A stretch of 64,000 bases of DNA from Pipra filicauda (GCF_003945595.2 NW_024104283.1:2674630-2738629), one strand, 5' to 3'. Positions 38,421 to 50,962 are shown, numbered from the stretch's first letter. Notes: generated by a model not told the origin, from the letters alone. Made by a program: numbers and translations.

Positions 38421-41299
38421 TTTGTTTTGTATCTTCGATGGTGATTTTTTAAGTGACCTAAACCACTCGTTTTTGCAACAGCAAGGCTCCCTTCATGGGT
38501 CTAGTGCATTCTTGTGAGAGAAGGGTTGTTTTTCAGACCTCCACTTTAGCCAAAATACTGACTGGAGGTTCACATGCAGGTGTGTCAGCAACACCAACAG
38601 CTGGCTTGGCTGCTTAATTATCTGATGATGCAGAAAATAAACAAGCCTCCGCTTCTCTGGCTCATAAATATAAGGAAAGGCTAATAAAAGGCTTAGATAT
38701 TAGCTAGTTGACCAGGACTTTGCAGAAATTGGATAAAAAGGCAGGAGATGTGACAGTGACAGGAGCACAGCATGTGATGGACATAGTGAACATAGCGCAC
38801 GGCTCTTACAGTTTGAGAATTATGTTTTCCCCATGGTAGGTAATGGACATGAACAGGAAGAGAGGAAAGTGATGTAGGACAGTGCTCTCCTAGTGCTGCT
38901 GTCAGCGGTGTGAGACAGTCTCAAAGGATAAAAATAAAACACAGGAAAAATATTTCCTTGAAACTTCTTTTACTTTTGGAAATACCATTTCTATGAAGTC
39001 GTTCACTTTCAGAAAAGTTTCATCCCCCTTTCTTTTCACCCCAGCTTTTCACTCCTTTTTTGCATAAGGCTGAGTTTTGACTCATGTCTGCTTCTTCTCC
39101 AAAATATGTGATTTTTACTTCTTATTGAGAAAACCAGACCTGGGGGGAAAATACCCAGAAAGAAAACAGTCCATTTCAGATCTTGAACCAATGACAGTTT
39201 CTAATATCTGAGCACCCAGAGTGTTGTGTGGGCTTGCCAGGAGCCAGGCCAGGCAGTGGGCACATGGGCCAGGCTGCAGCCCCACAGGGACCCCACCATG
39301 AGATGTCCAGCCCAGGCACAGCTTATGAGGCTGGAGGACCACAAGTCCCCACACCAGGAGGAACCAAGAACACTTAGCTACTCAACACAGTTGTTTCTCT
39401 GCCAGACTTTTGATGGGGGAAAAGCTCTGGGACTTGCTGCTATAGCAGCAGCTTTATCTAGGATTATGATTCCTTACTTTCTCTTAACAGCTTCTGGTAT
39501 GCTGCTACTTTCACTTTTCTATTTTCTTAATGTACTTTTTAAAGCATTCTCCATGAGTAACTGATTCATAATAATTTTTTAAGCTCTATTGCAGCACCCA
39601 TATCCTCCCAGCCTTGTGGGAGCCTGACAGGCACCCAGATTTCCACTGAATTCAGCATCACTGCATTTGTTCTTTGAGATGCAGTGTGCAGGGTTTCTTT
39701 CAGCAACTGCTTGATCCAACATCTCCCTCTGGTGGAAAACAGGGAATAAAGCAGGATAAAATAGAGCATCGTACAGCATAGCATACTTACTTGAATGCCA
39801 TGAAAACAATAAAAATCTCGGTCCAGGCCATGATGTTCTCTCTAAATGCTACATTTATTCCTAATGAATTTGAATGTTATCTCAAATAGTCCTCGTCTGG
39901 AAAAGAATGATAATGAATGGCGAGTGCTAATTTTCATGTATTTTCCAGAAATTTGGCAAAATTTTAAACAGAGGCAAAAGCCACTATCAAAACAATATGT
40001 CTTTATGGCATTGTGTCTGTGAAGAAAATCAACACAATTCTCTGTTGCAGAAAACTATTCTTTGTGCTCAAGCTCCAAAATCCTTCATATATCTAACCTG
40101 CTGTCTGCAATCACAAGGAATGATAAAAATGTCTCAAGATATAACTGTTCTCTTTCTATACCGTAATTACACCTTTGAAGTTCCATGTGAGTGTGACAAA
40201 TTGGTTACCATCTGCCAGGGGTGCCTATTCAATGTAGATCAGAAAGTACAAATAAGAAGGAAATACTTAAGTACAGTCTGGATAACTTTTGTCCAGACAT
40301 GCATAGGATTAAGGAATAGTACAGGGATAAAATGCTTTGCACAGGTCACAGCTATGTCTTTCTTTGAAGGCACCTTTCATCAGCGTGGGAGGTTAGGGAG
40401 GTTTAATGAACCTTCTGCTGTTAATCCTCTCCCACCTGCAAGTGTTTCCCTGACACTTGTTCTGTGATTCCAGATGGAAACTACAGAGCTGATGCAGCAG
40501 CACAGACAGATTTAAGATCAAAATGGAATTTTTAAAATTTTTAAGTTGCTGGCTCAGCTTCAGCTGGAGCTGGAGAGGTACTAGAGGCCACATCTTTGCT
40601 TCAGCTCCATGTAAGAGTCTTGGGTGAGGAAGAGAAACTCAGGGACAGTTATTGCCAGAGACAGACAGCAGAGGGTAGGCAGCTGAACCAAGAGAGGATG
40701 GACTCGTCTCAACAAATTTTAGCTGCCTAAAGCCTAGAAGCAGTCAGTATCAGTGATCTGGCTTGCAGGCACTTGAACAGTGTGACTCCCCTTTGTGGGC
40801 AAGTCTATAGTCAGCACAGGGCAGCATCACTATATATCTAGGATATATTTTGGACTATTTAAATTTTCCACGCCCAGCAAGAAAAATAGGGGAGGGATTT
40901 GCAGTTATTCCCAAAATATTAGGACATATTCATATCTGAAAATTGAAAGCAACTTGTAAGCTTCTGGAACAAAAAGCTGAGGTTCCTGAGTAGAGTGCTC
41001 AGTCTTTGTATGGCATGACCTTAGCCAGGGCGAAAACCGCTGTGAGAAGGAGTAAGATTTAAAAAGGAATTTCAAGCTAGAGACTGGGGAAGTGAGGAGG
41101 AAGGGAGGAACAGTGGTTCTTGATGGCATATCTTTAAAGGTGCCATTTTGACCTCTTTATAACCACAAGTAAGCAGGAAACAGCAAGGCACAATCTGGAC
41201 AAATAAAGCCCCTTTTAATGGGGCACAGGAACTGGAGCAATTGGCCTGAATATATGCTTGTTTCTATTTACTATAATCATGAAAATAAGATACGAGTCT
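38421..41299. other. Intergenic, nothing recognised
   Basis: About 2.9 kb without a supported gene. A 156-codon plus-strand frame (39997-40467) has no recognisable domain and no splice context. A second CTCF-like but weaker match (minus strand, about 39724-39737, CCACCAGAGGGAGA) is noted without weight. Confidence 0.55.
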
Positions 41300-42705
41300 A
41301 AAATCCTCAATTTTTATATAACGATATTGAAATATCAGAGAGATCCCAGAAGAAAGATAATTACTGGGTCATTGTAATAGCATGGTAAAAATTACATGGG
41401 AAAGAACCAAAATAGATCCCATCCAAATGAGGAAAAGGACATGAACTCTGTCAAATTATAAGCAGATACAGAAAGGCAGATTAAAAAAGATTCTCAGGAA
41501 ATAACTTGCTACTAGACAAAAAGCCTTCTCTATCCTAGCAGGAGCAAGGAACCTGCTGGAGAGTTCTGCAGGTGACCAGGGTGTGCAGTCAGCAGACGAT
41601 TAGGGTGGCAAAGGAGTTTGAGAGCAAATAAGCCCCAACACAACAGCTAAACAGATTACTTGTGTCTGGCTTCAGCATAGAAATGCTTAGTGAAATTCCC
41701 ACAGCAGAACCACTTGTTAAAGGGATAATGCAGAGAAGCTGCCACAGATTGAAGGGCCATTAGATGAGGCTTTAGAACAAATTGATGCAAGGGATAGTAA
41801 CAAGTTCATGAGAAGCAGATGTTACTCGCTTGTGGGGTTTTAAGGCATGCTAATGCAAACTCTTGCACTATAAAAGCTGGTGTATAAGCTTTTACTTAAA
41901 ACAGCCAAAGAAAAAAGAGGATGGCACATGATACACTTTTCTTTTAGTGCTGTGAGGGATCTAGAGAACTGCAAACCACTATATCTGACATCTGTAGCAG
42001 GCAAACAGCAAAAGCCATAGTAATAGAATAGTTGCAGGGACAGACACAGGCTAAGAGGGAAGAATTGGCAGAGCTTTGCAGCGAGGACCTATGAAGCTGT
42101 GCTCCACCACCCTCTTACATCTTCAGAGGATACAGCGAAGCTGCAGAATAGAGCAGTCTGCTTGGTATGATCTGCTCAGCTTCTGGAAAGCCTTTAATAA
42201 CATCTGTCACCCGTAAAGATGCTAATCTGGCATGGAGTAAGGGGGAAGATTCTCTCATGAGTCAGCAACTGCATACAGGATAGAGACAAGGTAAGGATAA
42301 ATCATCTGTTCTTCACAGTGGAGAGAAGTCACCAATGGCATCTTAGAGGGATACTGGTAGGGCCAGTGCTCATCCACAGACCCATCAGTCAGGCAGTAAA
42401 AGCCTCAATTAATTAACTGGTGGTACAAGTTTATTTAAGGTAGTAAAATGCAAACTTACCTGCAAGGATCTGCAAAAACCATCTCATAAATCCAGGCTAA
42501 GTAACGGCAGGTGAAATTCAGTGTGGCTAACAGCAGAGAAAAACACCTTGCTGAGTTGGGAGGAAGACCTCCTTACTATCCAGCCTCAGCAATGGCCTAT
42601 GAAACATCTAGTACCACTCAGGACAAATATCTTTGAGTTAGGTTTTCAGTTAAATGCTTACTAGTGACTATAAAGCATTTTAGTATATTATGAAGGGAAG
42701 AGAGG
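41300..42705 (+). mobile_element. Ancient CR1 LINE, 5' portion (interrupted copy)
   Basis: Plus-strand sequence follows, with many indels, the order of CR1 ORF2. A segment 'cacagattgaagggcc...gaggctttagaacaaattga' lies near 41740-41790. Then comes 'gcaaaccactatatctgacatctgtagcagg' (about 41970). The reverse-transcriptase core follows at about 42170-42380 ('tctggaaagcctttaataac', 'ctctcatgagtcagcaactg', 'ggatactggtagggccagtgct'). Next is 'ggtgaaattcagtgtgg' (about 42510), equivalent to the MKFN motif region. All frames are broken. The copy is cut at about 42.7 kb and resumes at about 44.16 kb. It is clearly older than the CR1 that interrupts it. The start at 41.3 kb is approximate. Confidence 0.7.
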
Positions 42706-44150
42706 TCACAGAGTCATAGAATGGTTTGGGTTGGAAGGAACCTTAAAGATCATCTAGTTCCAACCCCCCTGCCATAGGCAGGGTCACCTTCCACTAGACC
42801 AGGTTGCTTAAAGCCCCATTCAACCTGGCCCCTTGGACACTTCCAGGGATAAGGTACCCATAACATCTCTGGGCAACCTGTTCCAGTGTCTCATCACCCT
42901 CAGAGTGAAGAATTTCTTCCTAATACCTAATCTAAATCCATTCTCTTTCAGTTTAAAGCCATTCCCCCTTGTCCTGTCATTACATGCCCTTGTAAAAAGT
43001 CCCTCTCCAGCCTTCTTGCAGCCCTCTTTATGTATTGGAAGGCTGCAATAAGGTCTTCTCGGAGCCTTCTCTTCTCCAGGCTGAACAACCCCAGCTGCCT
43101 CAGACCCCTGTCTTCACCAGAGAGATGCTCCAGCCCCCTGATCATCTTCATGGCCATCCTCTGGACTTGCTCCAGCAGGTCCACGTCCTTATGTTGGGGG
43201 CCTCAGAGCTGTATGCAGCACTCCAAGTGGGCTCTCACAAGAGTGGAGGAGAGGGGCAGAATCACCTCCTTCAAGCTGCTGGCCACAATTCTTTGATGTA
43301 GATGAGGATACGGTTGGCTTTCTGGGCTGCAAGCACATATTGATAAGCCATGTGAGCTACTCCTCAACCAACACCTCCAAGTCCTCCTCAGAGCTGCTCT
43401 CAATCCATTCATCCCTCAGCCTGCATTTGTGCTTGGGATTGCTCCAACCCAGGTGCAGCACCTTGCACTTGGCCTCGTTAAACTTCATGAGGTTTGCACA
43501 GTCCCACCTCTCCAGCCTGTCCAGATCCCTCTGGGTGGCATCCCTTCCCTCCAGCGTGTCAACCTCACCACACAGCTTGGTGTCATTGGCAGACTTGCTG
43601 AGGGTGCACTGTCCATGTTGCTGACAAAGATGTCTAACAGCACCAGCCCCCACTACTGACCCCTGAGAGGCATCTTCACTTGAGACACCATCCCCTCCTT
43701 GTTGAGAACAAGGTCCATCTCCTTGTTGGCTGCTCTATCGCTTAGAGAAGGAAGTTGTCATCAGTGTAATCCAAGAATCTCCTGGATTGCTTATGTCCTG
43801 CTGTGTTGTCCCTCCAACGAACATGGGGGAGGTTGAAGTCCCCCATGAGGACCAGGGTTCGTGAACATGATGCTGCTTCTATCAGTCTATAAAGGGCCCC
43901 AACCTCTTGGTCTTCTTGGTCAGGTGTCGCAAATAAGTGTTATAAGTGACCTGTAGCAGATCCCCAGTATAATGTCACCTGTCCCTGCCCTACCTGTGAT
44001 CCTGACCCACAGTCTCCTGGTCAGATCTTGACCCATCCCCAGGTGAAGCTCCCTGCATTCCAGCTAGTCATTGACATAGAGGGCAACAGCCCCTCCTGCC
44101 TGTCCTCCCTGCCTGTCCTTCTTAAAGAGCTTGTATCCTAATTGATGTAA
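42706..44150 (-). mobile_element. Younger CR1 LINE inserted into the ancient one, internally deleted
   Basis: The CR1 3' end lies at the low-coordinate side (tcacagagtcatagaatggt, in antisense), so the element reads on the minus strand. The reverse-transcriptase C-terminal part is recognisable at about 43655-42900: [40 protein letters not shown], then [20 protein letters not shown]. Upstream, at about 44130-43690, the endonuclease part appears (LHLGMDQ, LVLMGDFNLP, DNTAGHKQSRRFL). Between them the N-terminal half of the reverse transcriptase is missing: a frame ending near [10 protein letters not shown] runs straight into QGSVVGAG at about 43650-43700. The copy is therefore dead: frames are broken and the 5' end is truncated. 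Confidence 0.85.
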
Positions 44151-44159
44151 TTAATTAAA

Positions 44160-44770
44160 TACAAAGTTCATCCCCTATCATGAGTACGGTGTGCAGTTCT
44201 GGTCCCTCAATCTCCAAAAAGGTATGTTAGAGTCAGAAAAGATATAAAGATGGGCAGCAAGGATGACCAAAGATATAGGATGATTTTATGTGGTTAGCAG
44301 CTATTATGTAATTATGTATTATGTAAACCAAGATTCTTCAAGGTGGAAGAGTCCGAGAGGGCGTGTGGTAGAGCTTTATAAAATCAAGAAGGATCATGGA
44401 GAATAACTAGTCACCACCCCTCATATGATGCAAGAAAGGGGCATCAAAAGATGTTTTCAGGTTCAAGACAAAGACAAGGAGCTCTGCTCCTGGGCAAAGA
44501 AGTGTGTCTCTTTACAGAACCTGTTTTCACAAGATGTTGGGGATTACAGAAGCACCACACATGGCTTTAGAAGCAAGACAACAAATGTGTGGAAGATGAA
44601 TCATCTAAAGCATGAAGCTACCCCTCAGCTGAGGAAGACCCTAGGCTAGAAGTGGCCGTCCCCTCTGCTGGCCATGACCAAAGCTAGGACACCAGACTGA
44701 GGGGTGCAGCTGAAACCATTCTGACATTTTTATCAACTGGACAACTTTTAGAAGTAAATTGGAAGAAACC
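44160..44770 (+). mobile_element. Ancient CR1 LINE, 3' portion (after the insertion)
   Basis: The older plus-strand CR1 resumes. Signs are 'gagtacggtgtgcagttctggtccc' (44180-44205), 'aaagatgggcagcaaggatgac', 'gagagggcgtgtggtagagctttataaaatc' (44355-44390), 'gcaagaaaggggcatc' and 'caaatgtgtggaag' (about 44585). These correspond in order to the last part of CR1 ORF2 (EYGVQFW and the following conserved blocks). Together with 41.3-42.7 kb this is one insertion split by the younger element. No frame is intact. Confidence 0.7.
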
Positions 44771-46689
44771 CCATGGCCCTCCAGAGCATAAGTGCACAAC
44801 CACAGCTTTAGTTTCTCATGGGGCTATAATCACCCTATTAGTATCAGTAGTGTTTCTTGCTCCAGGATAAGCTACACTGTTTGCTATTTTTTAAGATTAA
44901 AATAAAGATTTAAGAAAAAAAATAGCCCTTTCTCATGTTCTTTTTCCATGTATTTTTATGTTCTGTGTTAGCTGAGGACAAAGCTGCAGTTTGACAAGCC
45001 CTACACCAACACTGCTGCCAAAAGCAGCAGCTCTGCCCTCTCATACCACTGGAAAGCACAAATGGGGGGGTGGATAGAGGGGGGAATGCAAAATTAGCCT
45101 TCAAAGCTGAGAAAAAGAGGGCAAGGCTGCTGAAGGCAGGGCTGGCTTAGGCTGGTCCAGGCGCTTATTGACCTATAATTTAATTTGGTGATGTTTCTTC
45201 TGACAGCTGTCATTTGCAAAGGATAACTGTCCTCATCCCCAGTGAGAACAGCAGAAGTTGGCAGCCATGACTGAATGTGGCCTTTCTTGGCTGTGTCAGG
45301 CCATCTCATATGAAAGAAACACCCTTGTTTATGAAAGAAAACACTACAGAAATGACCTGTGCTCCATTATTAGAACTTTATTTATCAGTTCATTTTAATC
45401 ACGTACATTCTTGAAGGATTTTGAATAGTTTTGTAACTCTGAGGACAAAAAAACAGACAAAAGTGGATGATACTCTTAAATGAGACATTTAAGATCTAAT
45501 GAGTAATTTAATCACTAACAATCAGACTTGTACTTTGATAGTAAGATCCAGTTTTGGGGAGTGATTATCTTCAGCCACATCAAAGAGCTTGAATTGCCGA
45601 GGGCAGTGTAAAGCCCAGCTTGGCCTTTGCCATGGAGTGAGATGGTCTGGGCTCTGGTGACTCAGCTTTCTTACAGCAGAGGAGCTTGCTCACGTCCCAT
45701 TACAGACAAATTTGTCTTTAGAGTGTATATCTAGTCTTAAATGGCTCTTCTCTTTTATGAAACTGATCCTGGTGTTAGAATCCTTGTTGGTTTGTCTCCA
45801 ATTTATTCATATCAGCTGTTGCAAGGAATGCAGACAGTGTTGATGTGAAGTAGAAAAGAGATGCTTTCGTTCCCAAGCCCACTCTGAAAAATCCTGTTCT
45901 GTGGAACACAGGCCATGTCAATGTTGCTATGCAGGGTGGGGGGGAAATCATCTGTGAGAGCAAAATCTGAGACTTGGAGGAAAAAAAACAGACTTGCAAA
46001 CAAGTGTGAGAAAAGATGCACAAAACTGTAGTTCATATGGGGCAATGTTAGCAGAAACTAAGTTCTCTGAGGTGTAATATGAGCAAATGCAGTGATCAGT
46101 ATCACAGACCTGCTCTTAAAATCACTGTGGCAGACAATGACCTAACACTGTAAGAGCTGACCTGGAGTGCTGTAATGCAGCACTGTGTGGGGTTTTCTTT
46201 TCCTTGTAAATTATATAGTCAATGATAAAATTTGTTAGGAATGGCAGGAGCAAGGGCAACACTAGATTAGATTTGGCACAAGAGGAGAGAACTGATTTTT
46301 ACTGAATCTGAACCTAGTGTATCTGACACCCTTTAGATGCAGAAATGCTAAATTGATGTTATTTGTCTTATACTGCAGCAATGTGATCCCTGCTACGTGG
46401 AAAGTATTTATGTATCCTGTCTTCTTCTTAACATGAGGCTAGGACAAAGGCCCAGGGCAGCAACAATGCCACATAGAGGAGACGAACAGCTAGACCAATA
46501 CTTGGAGCAAGCCACCATGCCTTTCCAAGGTAGCAGCTGGAAGCCAGGTGAGATACCACTGAATATCTGCAATGCCACAAGTTGTTGACTTAGTTTCTTT
46601 CCTTCTATTCTGTAATGGAGTAAAAGTCCAAGCTGCTACTAGGGGATGCAACACTAGCCTGCTGTAAATGGAAAAGGAGCCTCTGAGAT
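44771..46689 (-). other. DDO: DDO 3' flank with candidate polyadenylation signals
   Basis: This stretch lies directly downstream of the DDO stop codon. On the minus strand AATAAA occurs at 45802-45807 and at 45377-45382, which would give 3' untranslated regions of roughly 0.9 or 1.3 kb. Which is used cannot be told from sequence. No other gene or repeat was recognised. Confidence 0.5.
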
Positions 46690-47257
46690 TCAAAGCTTGG
46701 CCCCTGGTGAAGAGCCTCTCAGGGCAGCAATGCACTCTCCCACCAGGCGAGCAGCCTCTTTGGCTGTGCCCCTGTGCACCGAAAAGCCACCTGCCCCATG
46801 CCCATAGTTGTGGACCACTGGGAGCTTAACTCCTCCTTGGCTCAAAACCTCCCTCTGCAGTCTCACACTCTGCCTGGATGGCCTCAGGCCCACCTTCACC
46901 TTGATATCCTGAGCTTCCCGCAGTGAGGGCTCAAGGGAGCAGCATCTGTCAAAGATGTCTTTGGTAGTGTCAGGGTTAGGGGAGAGACTCCAGCTCTCCT
47001 TTTCCCTGGTTCCCCCCAGGGTTACCCCGTGTATCCCTGGGTAGATGTAAGTTAAGCCATCCCCGTCCCGGATGAAGTTTTTCACCCAAGGAGCATAAAC
47101 CTTGAGTACTTGTCCCCTGACAGGGAAGAGTTTCTTGTCCCCCACTAGCTGGTGGGCTCCAATGCCTGTGCAGTTGACAACGATGTCATATTCACTGTGC
47201 AGCTCCCACAAGTCTGAAACTTTTCTGTTGTATGTCTGGACGCCAGCTGCTTTCAAC
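46690..47257 (-). CDS. DDO: DDO exon 4 (catalytic C-terminal half, stop, PTS1)
   Basis: Last coding exon of D-aspartate oxidase, the peroxisomal FAD enzyme that oxidises D-aspartate (also D-glutamate and N-methyl-D-aspartate) to the 2-oxo acid, NH3 and H2O2. It follows the acceptor TTTTTGCAG and encodes residues 153-341 (the first codon is shared). Numbering equals human DDO: Arg216, Tyr223 and Arg237 (in IRDGDGLTYIYPG and GGTREK) and Arg278 (KVGLRPS) are all present; these are the residues implicated in substrate binding and catalysis in this family. The DAO-family signature VVHNYGHGAGGFSVH is at 300-314. The protein ends AKL, a peroxisomal targeting signal type 1 at the same place as the human SNL end. 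The stop is TGA at 46690-46692. The exon is intact with no frameshift. Confidence 0.97.
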
Positions 47258-49794
47258 CTGCAAAAAGACTCCAGAAGTGAGGCAGGAAAGAAACCTCTAA
47301 ACCCTCATTCATTATTATGAACATTAAGTAAATGAGATAGATTTCCTTTGCCTTTACATAATGATCAAAACCAAACAACAGATGGGACAAAAAAAGAAAA
47401 GAAAATGCCATGGGGGTTCTGTTTGTCATTTGATCTCTGATTTCATCTCATCAAAGCTATTTTTTAGCTTTGTTGGGCTGGAAAAGATACAGTAAGTTGA
47501 TCAGTTTTATAGAAGGGTCTGGCAGAAGACCCTAGGCAGTCGAGTCCTCATGGTCTCATTGATTCATTTCTGTAACAGTACCAAGCTTTAACAGCTCAAG
47601 CAAGCAGAAAACCAACAGATTTATTTACCAACTTACTCATGCTGGTGACAGAGCCATCATATTACATCTGTTCTGATGTGCCTGTTACATGCCATCACAT
47701 TCATTCCCAACACCCCTCCTGAGGCAGAGAGTCATCTAGTGCCATGTGCCAAGCCCTAAGACATCCATGCAGGCCAGGCAGATGTGGCATGGGACCCCCA
47801 GGGAACACACAGCCTCCTAGAGCAGCTGCCAGGAGTCACCTAGGACAGCTCAGAGCACTATAGATCCATGTCTGCTCTTCAGCAAAAGTCACCTCCTCTT
47901 GACGTTTATTTTTAAGCTCAATTTCAAGCTAAATCCTCCCCTGAACTTGCCTGAAGCTTGAAGCTCTTCCCTGTGGAAAATCACTGGCATGAGATGGAGT
48001 CACTGCATGCTGTCAGCTGGCTCCAGTTTCTGGGGGTTTTTACTGGGGGGTTTTAGCATGAGCAAGTCAGGAGACAGGTCTGTGATAATGATGGGAAATC
48101 CTGTCCTTTGCAATATTCCAGCAGCTGGAAAAGTCATCAACTTCACTGTAAATGCAATGGTTTCCCACAAAGCAGTGAGTGAGAGAAGGATCCAGGGCAT
48201 AGATGATGCTCTGAGGCCTGGTGCAGCAGGACACTGAAGCTGTTCGGGAAGAATAGGGGAGGTCTCACGCAGCAGCTCTGGCTGGGCAACTTGCTGGGAG
48301 AGCTCGTAAGTGTTGTAATTGGAACGCTGTCATCATGCCATTAAAAAACCACCATTAAAAAAAAAACTTCTGAAAATTCCAGGATTCAGGCAAGCAAGCA
48401 GGAAAAAAATCCTGAAGTCTATTTTTGGACCAGCCAGGTGGGCACAAAAACAATTTTCCTTGTGAATTGCCAAGAGAATAGTCTATAAATACTGCTCAGG
48501 TCACCAGGGATTTGAGAATTAGTTACATGTTTAATATGCTCTCACTTCTCATCACCAGGGAGAAGAGAAAGAAAAAGAGCTCCATCATCTCATTAGACGA
48601 TATTATTTGAGAAATAAGAAGACTACAGCGGGAATGAGGAGAGGGCAGAAATCTCATGGCAGATACTAAATGGGTTGTACAACTTAGTTGTTCTGCAGCA
48701 GAGATCGCTTGTGTTAGGCAATGAAACATGACAGAGAATGTGTACCAAGTAGATGGCACAGACCTCACGTGGCACTGGTGCCACGGGAGTACTCCCAGCC
48801 TGTCTGGCTGCTAGAACAAGAAATGCTTTTTTCACATTTTGCAGTGTGATGAAAGGCATCCAAGTAACCAGCTGAGCTGGCTGGCGATTTGTACCTTGGT
48901 GTCACTACACATCTCTTTACTTAACCTCAAATCAGTTTGCAGCCTATCACCTTCTCTCAATCAGAGACAGCTATTTGCTCACTTTAGAGGTATTTAGATG
49001 GATTAAATACACATTCCAGGTGTCAAAGCCCTTTTAGATCTGCATCCTATCTCTCCTACGGTTCTCCAAAATCCATGTATTTTGGGGAAATTTAGAAATT
49101 TGGAAATTAGCAAATCTTCTAACTTTGCTGTCAATCCAGGCATGAACTCTGAAGCCACAACTCCTCAGAGTGAGCTCATCACCTATCTTATGCAGGCAAA
49201 CATTTTCAGAAGGTTTGTTACAAGATGATGCTATTTAACGGGTTTTTTTCTCCTGACTGGATTAAGAAATTACTCCAACCGTTGACCAAATTTGAGATTA
49301 ATTGGTCCAGCCACTTCTTAAGTGCAAAGTCTTCACAGATAAGACACCTTCCTAGACACACCTATTCTCTCAGGGGCTGGATGTATCTTCAAAAACAGAG
49401 GGATATTATTTGGGAAGTTTGACAAATGAGGATCACCCAAACATTTTCTTAGGACATGGCAGGTTCCTGATGTACCTTCAAGGTCTAGCTGGCCAAGCAT
49501 GGCTCCTGTGGCTAGGTTGGTCCTTTGCCCAGGGTCACTCACACTCCAAGCCCCACTGTACAGACACACTGGGAGAAAGTAGACATTGCATAAATGGGGC
49601 CTTTCACAGTTTTGAAAAATTGGGTATTTATTTCCTGTGCTTCTCCCTAAGGAAGATCTTGCTGCATTTTCCCCACTGGCAAACAGCATTTTCCCAGTTT
49701 TGTTCAAATCTAAGGTTCTCAAAGAGACCTCATCTTGCCCCCAGTCCCTCTGCCTGAGTTTCTCTCCACATGCCCAGCCTGCAGCAAAACCAAC
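47258..49794 (-). other. DDO: DDO intron 3
   Basis: About 2.5 kb bounded by GTTGGT and CAG. The donor departs from consensus (weak match after +2), so alternative use is possible. No repeat or extra exon was recognised inside. Confidence 0.8.
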
Positions 49795-49971
49795 CTTTTC
49801 TCCAGCCACAGCAGGTAGGGTGGACAGTCACATTTCAGTGTCGTAAAGGCTTGACCAAATCGGTACTGTGGGAACTTCTGGAGTTCTGCTTCGGACATTG
49901 GTCGAAAACCCAGGACTGCATCTGACCAGAAAGGTAACTCTTCCTTGGGAGTGCTTCTAAAGATCTGCCAC
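49795..49971 (-). CDS. DDO: DDO exon 3
   Basis: Internal coding exon of 177 nt. It follows the acceptor CCTTTTAG and ends GAGAAAAG before GTTGGT. It encodes about residues 94-153: WQIFRSTPKEELPFWSD, then VLGFRPMSEAELQKFPQYRF, GQAFTTLKCDCPPYL and LWLEKR. Human DDO has WQIFQSTP, VLGFRKMTEAELKKFPQYVF, GQAFTTLKCECPAYL and LPWLEKR, so identity is clear. The exon enters two bases into a Gly codon and leaves two bases into an Arg codon, both completed correctly by the neighbouring exons. It forms part of the substrate domain. No internal stop. Confidence 0.96.
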
Positions 49972-50853
49972 CTAAAAGGACACAGAGAATAACCTAGAAA
50001 ACTTTACTGCTAGTGCTCTGCCGTGTTATGTGTCACATCAATCTTAGCACAAACTCAGGAGCTCAGGAACCTGCTTCTGCTCATCAGTACAGCTCTGAAA
50101 GGTTAATAGCAACAGGGAAACATTGCTGCCTGCTACTGCAATACTTGCCTGGACAAATAGGCAGAGGGTTGGCACAGCCGAGCTTGAGGGTGACACACTG
50201 GGGTAAATAAACTGCAGAGAGTTCTTCCAGCAATAGTGTATGTACAGAGTTCCCACATACAGTGTCCCTGCCACAACCTGGCTGGACCTGGTAGGGCCAC
50301 TTGCACACCTGCTCATAGTTCTTTGGATACCCATAAAGCTAGAGTGCCCAGTCTCAACACTCCCAAGAGGCAAATTTCTGTGTACATAATAGGCAGCATA
50401 AAACACCCCGAACACACCCACCCCTGCGGGAAACCAAATAGGTGTTCAGCCCATAAAGCCAGAGACAGCTACACAGAGAGAGGCCTCAGAGATAACAATG
50501 GACACCCCTAACTGCATCCCTGTACCCAGTTGCTGAAGCTGGAAGATCCTGCAGTCCCATCCCTATGAAGACCACCCCTGCTGCAAGCAACTGGTGGATG
50601 ACAGTGAGGAAAACATCAGTTATTGAAATACACTTGGCACTGGTCATTCTTGGTTTTTCTGTGCACACCTATGCATGAATTTTGCCTAAAAATACATCAT
50701 ATCTGAGCAGTTGCAATGCAGTTTCTTGGGAATACAGTCATAAAACCTAGTTCATGAAGGGAATACACCTGAACTCCAGCAAGAAAAACCTCTCTGACTG
50801 CTCCAGAACACAGCACAAACACACCAAAGGCTGCCCCAGGGGGTCATTCTTAC
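49972..50853 (-). other. DDO: DDO intron 2
   Basis: Intron of 882 nt with GTAAGA donor and TTTTAG acceptor. A 125-codon minus-strand frame (50044-50421) lies inside but resembles nothing and lacks splice context. Confidence 0.85.
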
Positions 50854-50962
50854 CCAGAGACCAGGTGAATGCCAGCCTCTGATGCCTCGGCTGAGTTGCT
50901 GATGGCAAAAAGGTAAGTGAAAGTCTCTTTGAACCACTGCTTCTGCATGTGAATCGGTGTGC
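50854..50962 (-). CDS. DDO: DDO exon 2
   Basis: Internal coding exon of 109 nt, acceptor TTCACACGCAG, donor TCTGG|GTAAGA. It encodes about residues 58-94: GTPIHMQKQWFKETFTYLFA, then ISNSAEASEAGIHLVSG, against human DTPIHTQKQWFRETFNHLFA and IANSAEAGDAGVHLVSG. The exon starts after one base of the shared codon 58 and ends two bases into codon 94. It continues the FAD and substrate-binding region. The overlapping open frames of 124 and 149 codons in this region are not the coding frame. Confidence 0.96.

Noticed and set aside
42833..43653. Several 70-98-codon frames on both strands as possible genes
   Set aside because: The minus-strand ones are pieces of CR1 reverse transcriptase and the plus-strand ones are their antisense shadows.
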